DNA of 64,000 nucleotides, taken from assembly GCA_020629005.1 (NCBI GenBank), contig JAHDEE010000004.1, positions 1 to 64,000 on the forward strand, read 5' to 3'. The number at the start of each line of letters is the position of its first letter. Positions within the stretch are counted from its first letter, which is position 1. The position numbers and the translations under genes were made by a program. The notes under the pieces are model-generated. The model was not told where the DNA came from and did no database searches. It saw only the letters and a list, made by a program, of their open reading frames with translations. Shown one piece after another: positions 42,878 through 51,230 of this stretch. The DNA is from Chitinophagales bacterium (GTDB lineage Bacteria > Bacteroidota > Bacteroidia > Chitinophagales > UBA2359).

Positions 42878-45800
42878 TATGGCCCCTCAATTTCTTCGGT
42901 TTCCAGATATTCTGAAGGCTTATCTGTTCCGATAGTTTGCAATTTACTTTTGGATTTCTCTTTTGCTTTTACCTGTTCCAGCTTTTGATTGACATCACGC
43001 AGAATTGCTTGATCCGAACCCTTATAGCCATTCTTTATGCTTAGCAATGTTTGTTTAGCCTGATACAATTCTCCTTTATGCTCATAATAGTCAGCCAACA
43101 GGATGTAACTTCGGACGAACCAGTTTTCGTTTCCCGGTGCCTCATTAATAACTTTGTATGCATATTCCTTGCATTGTTCCCATCGATTTTGGCGCTTGTA
43201 AATATCTGCCAGCAAATAGCGAGATTCCGCACCCATATCATTAGTAGTCAGAGGTACCACTTTCCCTAAATATTCGGCTGCTTTGGATATGCTGCCGCGA
43301 TCATAATGTGAGCGACCTGCATAAAAGTTAGCTTCGATAATGTCTTTTTCAGTCACGTCTTTTCGAGAAAGAATAGCACCGGTGTACTTATCTACTTCAG
43401 ATGTTTTTTTGAGCTTGAATGCCGTTCGCATCAGCCCACGCAAAGCCTCTAAGGAATAAGTTCTTTTCAAGGCATTTCGTTCCAGCTTCTCGTAGTACTC
43501 ATATGCTTTTGTATAATCCTTTCTCTGATAGTAAGCAATCCGTGCGGCCTTTTCCAGCGCCCTTTCCATGAACAAATCATTTCCATTCCTGATCACCGCA
43601 TCATAATCTTTTATTGCATCGTTGTAACCGGCACTCTCGTATAGACATTCTCCTCTATAGAAATGGGCATATACGATATATGCGCCATTCGGAAAGTCCT
43701 TCAAATACCGATTGAGTGAGTTGATCGTTCCTGTGCAGTCTCCCTTATCGTAGTAAGATTCTGCAGCCTGAAATGCAACAGCGTCCGCTTGGGAGCTGCT
43801 AACGTCTATTCCAAGCGACTTCATCTTCTTTCTAAATCCTTCGGAATCTCCCGAGGCTATGTAGACGTCCTGAAGCCCAGACAAAGCAGCCTGGGACTCA
43901 GCTGATTTGGGATACTTTCTCAAAACCTCTTCATAATACCTGATGGCCTGACTATTCTTATTTGTATTATAATTGATCAAGCCAAGATTGATCAGTGCCT
44001 GAGCCCGCTTGTCAGAATCAGGATAGGTATCAACCAGTCTTTGAAAAGTCGAAATTGCATCAGCGTAACTGCGGCTATTCAAGTGCGTTTGACCAATCTG
44101 AAATACGGCATCATCACGATATGATGACTCCGAATAACTCCGTTCCACCTCATTCATTAAACGAACCTTTTCAGCCGGATTCCTTTGCAGACCAGCTATA
44201 AGTCCCTTTTGATAGGTTGCATAATCAGCTCCCTCCCCTCTCTGGTCCAGGACTTGCTGATAGATTCCGGAAGCCTGACTATAATCTCCTGAAACAAAAT
44301 AGCAATCCCCTCCTCGAAGCATCGCATCGACAGCAACTTGCTTGCTTAATTTGCCGCTCTTTCCGCTTAGGCCGTTAACTGCACTCCTAAAGTGTTCACC
44401 GGCAGATGCATATTTCTTCTGATTCAAATAAGCGTAGCCGATCGTGTAGTCAGCCATCGCTGGGGAAACCTTTTCAGAAAGAGAACGTCCCCCGCTTTGA
44501 AACTCCTTCATTGTAGAGATCGCACGCTTGTATTTGTCCTGTCGAAAGTAAATATCTCCTTTCCAAAATCGAGCAAGTGAAGCGAGCTCACTACTGTGAG
44601 AATTTTGGATCGCCTTGTCAAACATCGGCAAGGCCTCCTCATACTTTCCATTACTGTACAATTCAATCCCATTGTAACAAGCCATCTTTTGATAAGTCTG
44701 CGTCATTCGGCTCGAACGATTTGGGATACTTTCAATGATCTCCATTGCCTCAGAATAATTGGAGTAGTTTTCTAACACTTCGCCAAGAAGGTCTTTGGCC
44801 TGCAAATTCCGACCTGAAGCCGGATACAAAGCGATAAAAGTTCTGAGGGCCTCCACTGCCTCACTATCAAATCCCATTTCATAAGACAGCTTTGCATGGT
44901 TAAATGCTGAAGTCTCTTTGATGATGGGGTCAAAATTCATTTTAGATGCGGATGAAAATGCATGACGGGCTTCGGCCTTTTCTCCAGTCTTGAGATAACA
45001 AGCAGCAAGATGATATTGTGCGTTTTGTCCTAAAGTATCTTCAAGGGTATTTAGATCCTTGAAGTTCCGGATAGCATCTCCATACTGTCCAAACTTATAT
45101 TGCGTATAAGCAAGTTGGTACAAATCTTCTTTCCGCACCTTTGAAGAGTTGTCAACATAGTACTTGAGATACGGAAGCGCCTTTTCAAACTGCTTCTGAT
45201 TGTAATATGTCTGACCCAGGATGTTATTGATCTCCTTGCGGAATTTCAGCCCGTTCCGCTTTAGCACTGGCTCGGCATAGTTGGCTAATTCATCGTTTCT
45301 ACCCCATGTGTACAGGATCTGGATAATGTAATACGGAACTGTCTTTGAATACAGCTTATCGTTTTCAATTTGGCGAAAACTATCCATAGCCTTTTCATAG
45401 TCATCTTTCTCAAAGGCGATATACCCTACATAATAGTTTGCTGCAGCTCGGTAATCATTGGGAAAGTTCGCAATCTGCTCAAATAAAGGCTGAGCCTGAT
45501 CAAACTTTTTGAATATAAAATAGCTATAAGCTTGCCTAAAGTAGAAGTCCTGAAGATACTCCGGACCCAGATAACTTACATCCACCTTCTCGTAGTACTG
45601 TATTGCGTTTTTGTACTTTTTATTCTCATAGTAATGTTGTGCAATCTGAAAATTGCATTCTGCTGCTAGCCTGCCTCTACCGGGATATTGATTTATGATC
45701 TGAATAAACCCCAAAACGGCATCCGGATTTCCAAGATGCTTTGCAGACATCGCCCCTAAATACATCGCGGTCTCCCGGCGCAAAGTCCAATCCTCCCCAT

Positions 45801-45996
45801 GATCGTACTCTGTTTCACTCAAGAAGGTGCGAAACTCTTTTTTAGCTAGCGTATAGTTTCCTCTCTGATACCAATCAATAGCGCTCTTATATCTATGATC
45901 TGGATCAGTGTAAATCATGTTTTCCTGTGCCTGCAAAATGGGCGACGCGAAAAGCAGAGAAATGGAGATTAAGATAAGTAGTATCCTGAATCGCAT
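42877..45996 (-). CDS. large exported tetratricopeptide repeat protein
   Basis: A 1039-residue protein with signal peptide (MRFRILLILISISLLFASPI, cleavage near LQAQ). Nearly all of the mature chain is TPR-like helical repeats: ALPYLKYYVDNSSKVRKEDL, AVEALRTFIALYPASGRNLQ, AISTFQRLVDTYPDSDKRAQ, AIRYYEEVLRKYPKSAESQA, and others, about 25 in all. The C-terminus is a charged tail (KAKEKSKSKLQTIGTDKPSE). Such periplasmic scaffolds gather partner proteins. It begins the operon with the barrel and HU/SPOR genes, and a -7 box lies 57 bp upstream. Confidence 0.9.
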   Translation of the reverse strand: MRFRILLILISISLLFASPILQAQENMIYTDPDHRYKSAIDWYQRGNYTLAKKEFRTFLSETEYDHGEDWTLRRETAMYLGAMSAKHLGNPDAVLGFIQIINQYPGRGRLAAECNFQIAQHYYENKKYKNAIQYYEKVDVSYLGPEYLQDFYFRQAYSYFIFKKFDQAQPLFEQIANFPNDYRAAANYYVGYIAFEKDDYEKAMDSFRQIENDKLYSKTVPYYIIQILYTWGRNDELANYAEPVLKRNGLKFRKEINNILGQTYYNQKQFEKALPYLKYYVDNSSKVRKEDLYQLAYTQYKFGQYGDAIRNFKDLNTLEDTLGQNAQYHLAACYLKTGEKAEARHAFSSASKMNFDPIIKETSAFNHAKLSYEMGFDSEAVEALRTFIALYPASGRNLQAKDLLGEVLENYSNYSEAMEIIESIPNRSSRMTQTYQKMACYNGIELYSNGKYEEALPMFDKAIQNSHSSELASLARFWKGDIYFRQDKYKRAISTMKEFQSGGRSLSEKVSPAMADYTIGYAYLNQKKYASAGEHFRSAVNGLSGKSGKLSKQVAVDAMLRGGDCYFVSGDYSQASGIYQQVLDQRGEGADYATYQKGLIAGLQRNPAEKVRLMNEVERSYSESSYRDDAVFQIGQTHLNSRSYADAISTFQRLVDTYPDSDKRAQALINLGLINYNTNKNSQAIRYYEEVLRKYPKSAESQAALSGLQDVYIASGDSEGFRKKMKSLGIDVSSSQADAVAFQAAESYYDKGDCTGTINSLNRYLKDFPNGAYIVYAHFYRGECLYESAGYNDAIKDYDAVIRNGNDLFMERALEKAARIAYYQRKDYTKAYEYYEKLERNALKRTYSLEALRGLMRTAFKLKKTSEVDKYTGAILSRKDVTEKDIIEANFYAGRSHYDRGSISKAAEYLGKVVPLTTNDMGAESRYLLADIYKRQNRWEQCKEYAYKVINEAPGNENWFVRSYILLADYYEHKGELYQAKQTLLSIKNGYKGSDQAILRDVNQKLEQVKAKEKSKSKLQTIGTDKPSEYLETEEIEGP

Positions 45997-46498
45997 TCAG
46001 TAAGTATTTCAAAACAGTGCAGAATCTATTGCCTTACCAGCTACAAAACCAGCAAAGTTACTCAAGAATTCAAGCCACTTTCATAACAAAAATGGGTAAG
46101 ACTGCGGAAATATAGGAATAATATTTGTCAAAACGAATAAGGCTAGAGGCCACTTCCCGCCGCTTCGCAGCGAACTGACGGAGCAAGAAATCAACTAGTG
46201 AGTAGCGTGAATTGACACATACTACTGATATACCGTAGTTTAGCGCCTAAAAAACGAATTTCATCTGCTATAAATTGTTGATCCTTAGCTGAGTTGGATA
46301 TTTATTGAGAAGTAGGGATTTAAGCCCAATACTGAATCAATGGAATGAGAAGTCGTTCAAACGATTCAGTATTCTGTGCCCAGGGCATTAGCGTCATTCC
46401 GCAAGTGCCATTGATCCCCTGCAAGCAAAGGCTGGAAACAGCCGCTTTTGCATTTGGCAACAGGCACTTCCAATAGTTACGTGTGATGTTATAGGCCA
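45997..46498. other. 502-bp gap with promoter and no recognised gene
   Basis: Besides the -7 box at 46053-46060 and a possible small coding frame (46320-46499), I see no gene, repeat or RNA in this gap between two minus-strand genes. Confidence 0.5.
46053..46060 (-). promoter_or_regulatory. -7 box for the TPR/barrel/HU-SPOR operon
   Basis: On the minus strand TAACTTTG fits TAnnTTTG exactly, 57 bp before the start of the TPR gene at 45996. A good -33 TTG at the usual spacing is not obvious. Confidence 0.6.
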
Positions 46499-46499
46499 T
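46320..46499 (-). CDS. possible small protein overlapping the TonB receptor stop
   Basis: An ATG at 46499 overlaps the TGA stop of the TonB-dependent receptor gene by one base (TGATG), opening a 59-codon frame. The product (MAYNITRNYWKCLLPNAKAA at its start) has four cysteines or tryptophans in short order but no signal peptide, membrane segment or known family. The overlap suggests coupling, but a frame this short can arise by chance. Confidence 0.2.
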   Translation of the reverse strand: MAYNITRNYWKCLLPNAKAAVSSLCLQGINGTCGMTLMPWAQNTESFERLLIPLIQYWA

Positions 46500-48784
46500 C
46501 AAAAGGTAAGCGAGACGCCAAGACTTGGTAGTAAGGGCAGTTGATTTACCCGATCATATCGCACTCTATCGAAATAGAAAATATTTGCTCGGTCATAAAC
46601 ATTTGTTGCACTTGCAATGGCCTCTAGCTGAGAGTCCCCAAAAAGAACCCAGGACTTCTTCAACGATAGGTCCATCCGATGATAGTAGGGCAACTGGCCT
46701 CGATTCAACTCGTCCTCATAGAGAATACCGAGATTTCCGTTTGCAGTATTCAAATCAGTGTTGAGTCCATCATTGAAACTCAACTCCTCATAAAAGCCTT
46801 GAGTCTTGGTGAATGGGAACCCTGATCCCAAATTCCACCTTACACTAAATTCCCAATTCAAAGCAGGACCAAAATTGTAGGCTCCCAGGAAATTCAGGTT
46901 ATGTCTTCGATCGAAATGAGGAGGATACTCCTGCCGGCCATTGTCTCGATTCACAAAGCTATAGGAGTATACACCCCAAACATACCAGTTCTTGAAATCG
47001 TATTTAGCGAGGAAATCGATTCCATAGGCATTTCCCTCTTCGGTGACATAGTCAGGATCGGTTGGGAATAACTTGTCACGATTGATATTGATCAGTTGTG
47101 GATAGCCCTTGTAGTAAGACTCCACGTTAAATGTCAATGATCGGGTAGGTTCAAATTCTACCCCTCCAATAAAGTGATAAGCAGTCTGCAGATTATTATT
47201 CGACTTGTTCCCTTCGATATCCAACAAACGCTCCTCCGGAGCTGAAAGAAAGCCAGTAAACAAATTCACGACATCCTGATCAGACTTTGTACTGATAAAG
47301 TTCTGAGTATAAATTCCTGTGGCTGCCTTAAATCGCAGTTTGTTTGAAGCATTGTACTTCATTCCAAATCTCGGTTCAAATCCAACATCTGAAAGAGAAG
47401 CATAGTAATTGAGCCTCAGACCAGGCTCAATAAGAAGTTTCCCGTTGGCAAGAATACCTTTGTACTTGAGAAAACCACCCAACTCCGTCGTATTCTCGTT
47501 TTGGTCAATTTTTAACCCAAGCGCATTAAAAAACTCGAAAGTAGTGGCAAATCCGCCCACATTGATACCATACTTGATATCCCCATTTCGCAGAAAGTAA
47601 GAACAAACAAGATCCAGATTGAATCCGCCAATAGTCGAAGTCCTGGGCTTTTGATCTGCCTCAATCAATTCCATCGAATATTGAGAATAAGAAAAATGAC
47701 CATCTATAATCACCTTGCTGGCACCTGGCACTATAATGAAATTACTGCCGCCACCGAAGGCATCCCAGCCAAACAGTGAGCTACCGTTGTAATCCACTTG
47801 ATCTTTCTGACTATACCCTGAAAGACTAAACTTCGAGCCACTGTTACTATTCATAGACAGCTTTCCATAGAAATCCGTAAAAGTAAATGGCAGACCTTCA
47901 GGATCTATATACTCATACAAGGTCTTAGAGGTCTGATCCAAATAAGAGTGTTTCACCGCTGCCACATACGAGATGCTTGTACCATTCTCCTTCAATTTAG
48001 AAATAGGACCTTCCAAAATCCCTTTTACCATAAATGGACTGGCAGCAATCTTTCCACCCATTTCATTTTTGTTTCCATCCTTTGTCGCAACATCAACAAC
48101 TGCGGAAATTCTACCTCCGTGCTCGGCACCAAATCCGCCGGTCATCACATCCACATTCTTAATGATCTCGGTCTCAAAAATCGAGAATAGGCCTATGGAG
48201 TGAAAAGGATTATAAACCGTAATACCGTCCAACAGCATCTTGGTCTGAATAGGAGAACCACCCCTTATGTATAACTGCCCTCCTTGATCACCAGTAAATA
48301 CAACACCAGGAATCACCTGCAGGTATTGCGCCAGGTCGGGCTCCCCTCCTACTGAGGGTATCTTCTCAATTTGCTTTGGAGAAACCTTAATCGAAGACAT
48401 CCTAACCTCTGTCTTCGCTTCCTGCTTTGCCGCCGAAATCTCGACTGCAGTCAACATCACCCCACTCTCAGTGATAAAAAGCTTTTGGTTGAGGATCTGC
48501 CCTGCTTTCAAAGTAATAGCAACTCTCGCTGTATCATATCCAACATAGGTAGACACCAGCGTATAGTCCCCGGCCGGAACTTGAGAAATCGCGTACAAAC
48601 CCTCAATATCCGTAGAGGCTCCCATAGTGGTGCCCTCCAAATATACATTGGTAAACAGTATTGGCTCACCGCTGTCCTTATCGTATACAAAGCCTCGAAT
48701 ATCTCCCGTTTGAGCATTGGCTAATAAACAGACAAAAAGCCCAATAAGGCTAAGTAAACAGTTCAACAGTGATTTCCCTGGCAT
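46499..48784 (-). CDS. TonB-dependent receptor with carboxypeptidase-like regulatory domain
   Basis: A 761-residue outer-membrane receptor. Signal peptide to LLANAQ (~25); a carboxypeptidase regulatory-like domain at ~27-110 (GFVYDKDSGEPILFTNVYLE, GLYAISQVPAGDYTLVSTYV); a plug domain at ~120-235 (SVGGEPDLAQYLQVIPGVVF, LYIRGGSPIQTKMLLDGITV); then the beta-barrel, ending in VSLTF. The family takes up siderophores, vitamins or oligomers using TonB; the ligand is unknown. No SusD partner is adjacent, so it is not a typical glycan locus. It lies 21 bp downstream of tsaC on the same strand. Confidence 0.92.
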   Translation of the reverse strand: MPGKSLLNCLLSLIGLFVCLLANAQTGDIRGFVYDKDSGEPILFTNVYLEGTTMGASTDIEGLYAISQVPAGDYTLVSTYVGYDTARVAITLKAGQILNQKLFITESGVMLTAVEISAAKQEAKTEVRMSSIKVSPKQIEKIPSVGGEPDLAQYLQVIPGVVFTGDQGGQLYIRGGSPIQTKMLLDGITVYNPFHSIGLFSIFETEIIKNVDVMTGGFGAEHGGRISAVVDVATKDGNKNEMGGKIAASPFMVKGILEGPISKLKENGTSISYVAAVKHSYLDQTSKTLYEYIDPEGLPFTFTDFYGKLSMNSNSGSKFSLSGYSQKDQVDYNGSSLFGWDAFGGGSNFIIVPGASKVIIDGHFSYSQYSMELIEADQKPRTSTIGGFNLDLVCSYFLRNGDIKYGINVGGFATTFEFFNALGLKIDQNENTTELGGFLKYKGILANGKLLIEPGLRLNYYASLSDVGFEPRFGMKYNASNKLRFKAATGIYTQNFISTKSDQDVVNLFTGFLSAPEERLLDIEGNKSNNNLQTAYHFIGGVEFEPTRSLTFNVESYYKGYPQLININRDKLFPTDPDYVTEEGNAYGIDFLAKYDFKNWYVWGVYSYSFVNRDNGRQEYPPHFDRRHNLNFLGAYNFGPALNWEFSVRWNLGSGFPFTKTQGFYEELSFNDGLNTDLNTANGNLGILYEDELNRGQLPYYHRMDLSLKKSWVLFGDSQLEAIASATNVYDRANIFYFDRVRYDRVNQLPLLPSLGVSLTF

Positions 48785-48805
48785 CTTGAAATGTTAATTC
48801 TCTTT

Positions 48806-49435
48806 CTAATAAATCAATTCTCCTCTACCCTCTCTGATGATCTCTATCGGATCTCCCGTAGCATCAACAACCGTAGAAGGGTCATCATACACAAAACCGC
48901 TATCGATGACCATATCCACAAGCTTGTAGTATTTCTCATAAATCAACTCTGGATCGCTCCTCAAACTTGCATCATCATCACCACCATTCAAGGACGTGCT
49001 AAGTATGGGTCTGCCAAGCAAACGTACAATTTCCCTTGGCACATTATGATCAGGTACCCTTATGCCTACCGTCCTTTTATTCGACTTAAAAAGCTTCGGA
49101 ACCTCCCTACTAGCATTTAGGATAAAAGTAAACGGACCCGGCAAATTCTTTCGCATTACTTTATACACCGATTTGTCATAATTGCTGGCAAAGTCTGCAA
49201 GGTGACTCAGATCATGACATACAAACGAAAGCTTAGCAGCCCCTGACTTAATTCCTTTGATCTGACACACTTTCTCAACTGCCTTAGAATTGAAAATGTC
49301 ACAACCTAATCCATAAATCGTATCCGTAGGATAAATAATAACCCCACCCTTTTGCAAACATTCTACCACCTGCTCTATCTTCCTCTCTTGAGGATTATCT
49401 GCATTGATTCTCAATAGCATGGCTCCTTTTTTCAT
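48806..49435 (-). CDS. tsaC: L-threonylcarbamoyladenylate synthase TsaC/Sua5 family
   Basis: A 209-residue enzyme that makes threonylcarbamoyl-AMP from threonine, bicarbonate and ATP, the first step to t6A37 in tRNA. CLQKGGVIIYPTDTIYGLGC (~28-47) is the family motif, KGIKSGAAKLSFVCHDLSHL the KxR/S region, KRTVGIRVPDHNVPREIVRL and PILSTSLNGGDDD the SxN end of the active site. It lacks the C-terminal Sua5 domain. The start may be the ATG at 49420 (MLLRINADN). The TonB receptor gene follows at 21 bp. Confidence 0.92.
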   Translation of the reverse strand: MKKGAMLLRINADNPQERKIEQVVECLQKGGVIIYPTDTIYGLGCDIFNSKAVEKVCQIKGIKSGAAKLSFVCHDLSHLADFASNYDKSVYKVMRKNLPGPFTFILNASREVPKLFKSNKRTVGIRVPDHNVPREIVRLLGRPILSTSLNGGDDDASLRSDPELIYEKYYKLVDMVIDSGFVYDDPSTVVDATGDPIEIIREGRGELIY

Positions 49436-49509
49436 TCCACAAATTCAAAATTGTCTTCTCGTCAAAGACTAAAATTTCGAGTCAAATCACTCAGTTGTGA
49501 GCTGCCACT

Positions 49510-49554
49510 AAAAAACGGCTTCAAGCTATCAAATAATTTGATGCTAAAAGCCGT
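49510..49554 (-). terminator. intrinsic terminator of sucC
   Basis: ACGGCTT (49515-49521) pairs with AAGCCGT (49548-49554), and AGC/ATCAAAT with ATTTGAT/GCT inside, giving a long stem. On the minus strand it is followed by TTTTTAG. It lies 33 bp after the sucC stop. Confidence 0.8.
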
Positions 49555-49586
49555 CTTCACTTTTAATGGTATTCTTTTAACGTTCT

Positions 49587-50783
49587 TTAACCTTGCTCTA
49601 GCACTCCCTGAACCTTTTCTGCTGCTTCCTTTAGCAAGATCGCAGAATGCACTTTCAATCCGGACTTGTCAATTATTTCTTTGGCTTCTTCCGCATTGGT
49701 TCCCTGCAATCGCACGATAATCGGCACTTTGATTTCTCCTATATTTTGATAGGCATCAACAACCCCTTGAGCCACTCGATCACAACGCACAATACCACCG
49801 AAGATATTAACCATGATGGCCTTCACCTGCGGATCTTGCAAAATGATTCGAAAGCCAGCCTCCACAGTTTTAGCATTGGCCGTGCCCCCAACATCAAGGA
49901 AGTTTGCCGGCGATCCACCAGCAAGCTTGATGATATCCATGGTCGCCATAGCAAGCCCGGCACCATTTACCATACATCCCACATTCCCATCAAGCTTGAT
50001 GAAGTTAAGATTATGCTTGCTCGCTTCCACTTCCGTAGGATCTTCCTCACGCACATCCCGCATACCAGCTATATCCTTATGTCGGTAAAGGGCATTATTG
50101 TCAACAGTTAGTTTGCTATCAACCACAACCATCTTATTATCAGAAGTCTTTAGCAATGGATTAATTTCCAACATGCTGGCATCCAGCTTCAAATAAGCCT
50201 GATACAACTTCCCTATAAACTTGGTCATATCCTTGAACGCAGCTCCACTGAGCCCCAGATTGTAAGCAATCTTTCTGGCTTGAAATGGTAGTAGACCAGT
50301 CGCCGGATTGATGCTCTCAGTATAGATATCCTCAGGCGATTCCTCAGCTACCTCTTCGATATTCATTCCACCCTTAGGCGAATACATCACCATATGCTGA
50401 TGATTCGCACGATCCAGCAAAAAGCTTAGATAAAATTCTTGTGGCTCACTCTCTCCCGGATAAAACATATCCTCTGCAACTAGCACACAATGCACCGTTT
50501 TACCTTCAGCAGAAGTTTGCGGCGTCACAAGCTGCATTCCAAGTATCTGACCAGAAATCTCTTTCACATCATCCAGAGATTTAGCCAACTTTACACCTCC
50601 TCCTTTTCCACGTCCTCCTGCATGTACCTGCGCCTTAATCACCCACCATTCCGTGCCAGTGTCTGTATTAAGTTTCTTGGCAGCATCCACCGCAGCTTCA
50701 ACTGATTCAACAGCGATACCCCTTTGTGTAGGCACACCCAAACCAGCCAATAATTCTTTCGCTTGATACTCGTGTAAATTCAT
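49587..50783 (-). CDS. sucC: succinyl-CoA synthetase (ADP-forming) beta subunit
   Basis: A 398-residue TCA-cycle subunit that binds ADP/GDP and, with SucD, makes ATP from succinyl-CoA. MNLHEYQAKELLAGLGVPTQ is the classic start; AQVHAGGRGKGGGVKLAKSL is the ATP-grasp loop; LEINPLLKTSD and NGAGLAMATMDIIKLAGGSP, FGGIVRCDRVAQGVVDAYQN complete the domains. sucD is not adjacent. A TAATTTAG box at 50810-50817 on the minus strand, 27 bp before the start, is a likely -7 element. Confidence 0.97.
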   Translation of the reverse strand: MNLHEYQAKELLAGLGVPTQRGIAVESVEAAVDAAKKLNTDTGTEWWVIKAQVHAGGRGKGGGVKLAKSLDDVKEISGQILGMQLVTPQTSAEGKTVHCVLVAEDMFYPGESEPQEFYLSFLLDRANHQHMVMYSPKGGMNIEEVAEESPEDIYTESINPATGLLPFQARKIAYNLGLSGAAFKDMTKFIGKLYQAYLKLDASMLEINPLLKTSDNKMVVVDSKLTVDNNALYRHKDIAGMRDVREEDPTEVEASKHNLNFIKLDGNVGCMVNGAGLAMATMDIIKLAGGSPANFLDVGGTANAKTVEAGFRIILQDPQVKAIMVNIFGGIVRCDRVAQGVVDAYQNIGEIKVPIIVRLQGTNAEEAKEIIDKSGLKVHSAILLKEAAEKVQGVLEQG

Positions 50784-50809
50784 CTTGTGTTGATTGTTTT
50801 AAGCGGGCG

Positions 50810-50817
50810 CTAAATTA
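50810..50817 (-). promoter_or_regulatory. candidate -7 box for sucC
   Basis: On the minus strand TAATTTAG matches TAnnTTTG with one change, 27 bp before the sucC start. TTGCAAG lies a few bases upstream. Confidence 0.45.
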
Positions 50818-50989
50818 GCCACTTGCAACTTGATATCAAAATGCAAATCAAAGCATTGAATCCACCCTGCAAGCTTTCTACCGCTGTGACTGATTAATGA
50901 CAATCCCAGAGCCCATTTTGCCAGCAATTCCGCAGATATTCAAGAAGTTAGGGCTTTTTGATCATTTGGAGCGAAGCATCTCTCGGCCG

Positions 50990-51145
50990 CGGAAACGGGC
51001 TCCCCGTGCTCCGCTTGTACTCGGCACCTGCCTGCTTGTTCCTGCAAATGCAGCTGTCGTCTCTTCGCTTAAGGCTCAGAGCCGCCATCTGCATGCAGTC
51101 ACTGGCGCATTCAGGCACCTCATACCACTTCGCCCGGGGCTATCT
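50990..51145 (-). ncRNA. structured intergenic element, copy D
   Basis: Reverse-strand copy most like copy C. Read on the minus strand: ATAGCCCCGGGCGAAGTGG, P1 (plus positions 51112-51125 with 51017-51030; nine Watson-Crick pairs, three G-U pairs, two mismatches), P2 formed by TGCA-rich arms (51089-51098 with 51042-51053), the loop with GGCGGCTCTGAG and GAAGAGACGACA, and the tail ACAAGCGGAGCACGGGGAG. The three G-U pairs would be A-C on the plus strand. It lies between sucC and a hypothetical gene in a 447-bp gap. Confidence 0.7.
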
Positions 51146-51230
51146 TGCACTAACCTCCTACGCGCAATAAGGGCAGATTGCAGAAGACAAGAATGTAGCA
51201 TCCGCTGACAAGCAGAATCGAGCGCAGCTG

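Noticed and set aside
46140-46260. GC-rich stretch before the TPR operon as a fifth copy of the element
   Set aside because: It has GCGAAGCGG on the minus strand but neither the GGGGGCTC/GGAGAGACC loop nor paired stems.
50897-51208. 103-codon plus-strand frame in the gap after sucC
   Set aside because: It is made mostly of element D read on the strand opposite to its proposed RNA; no family or start signal.
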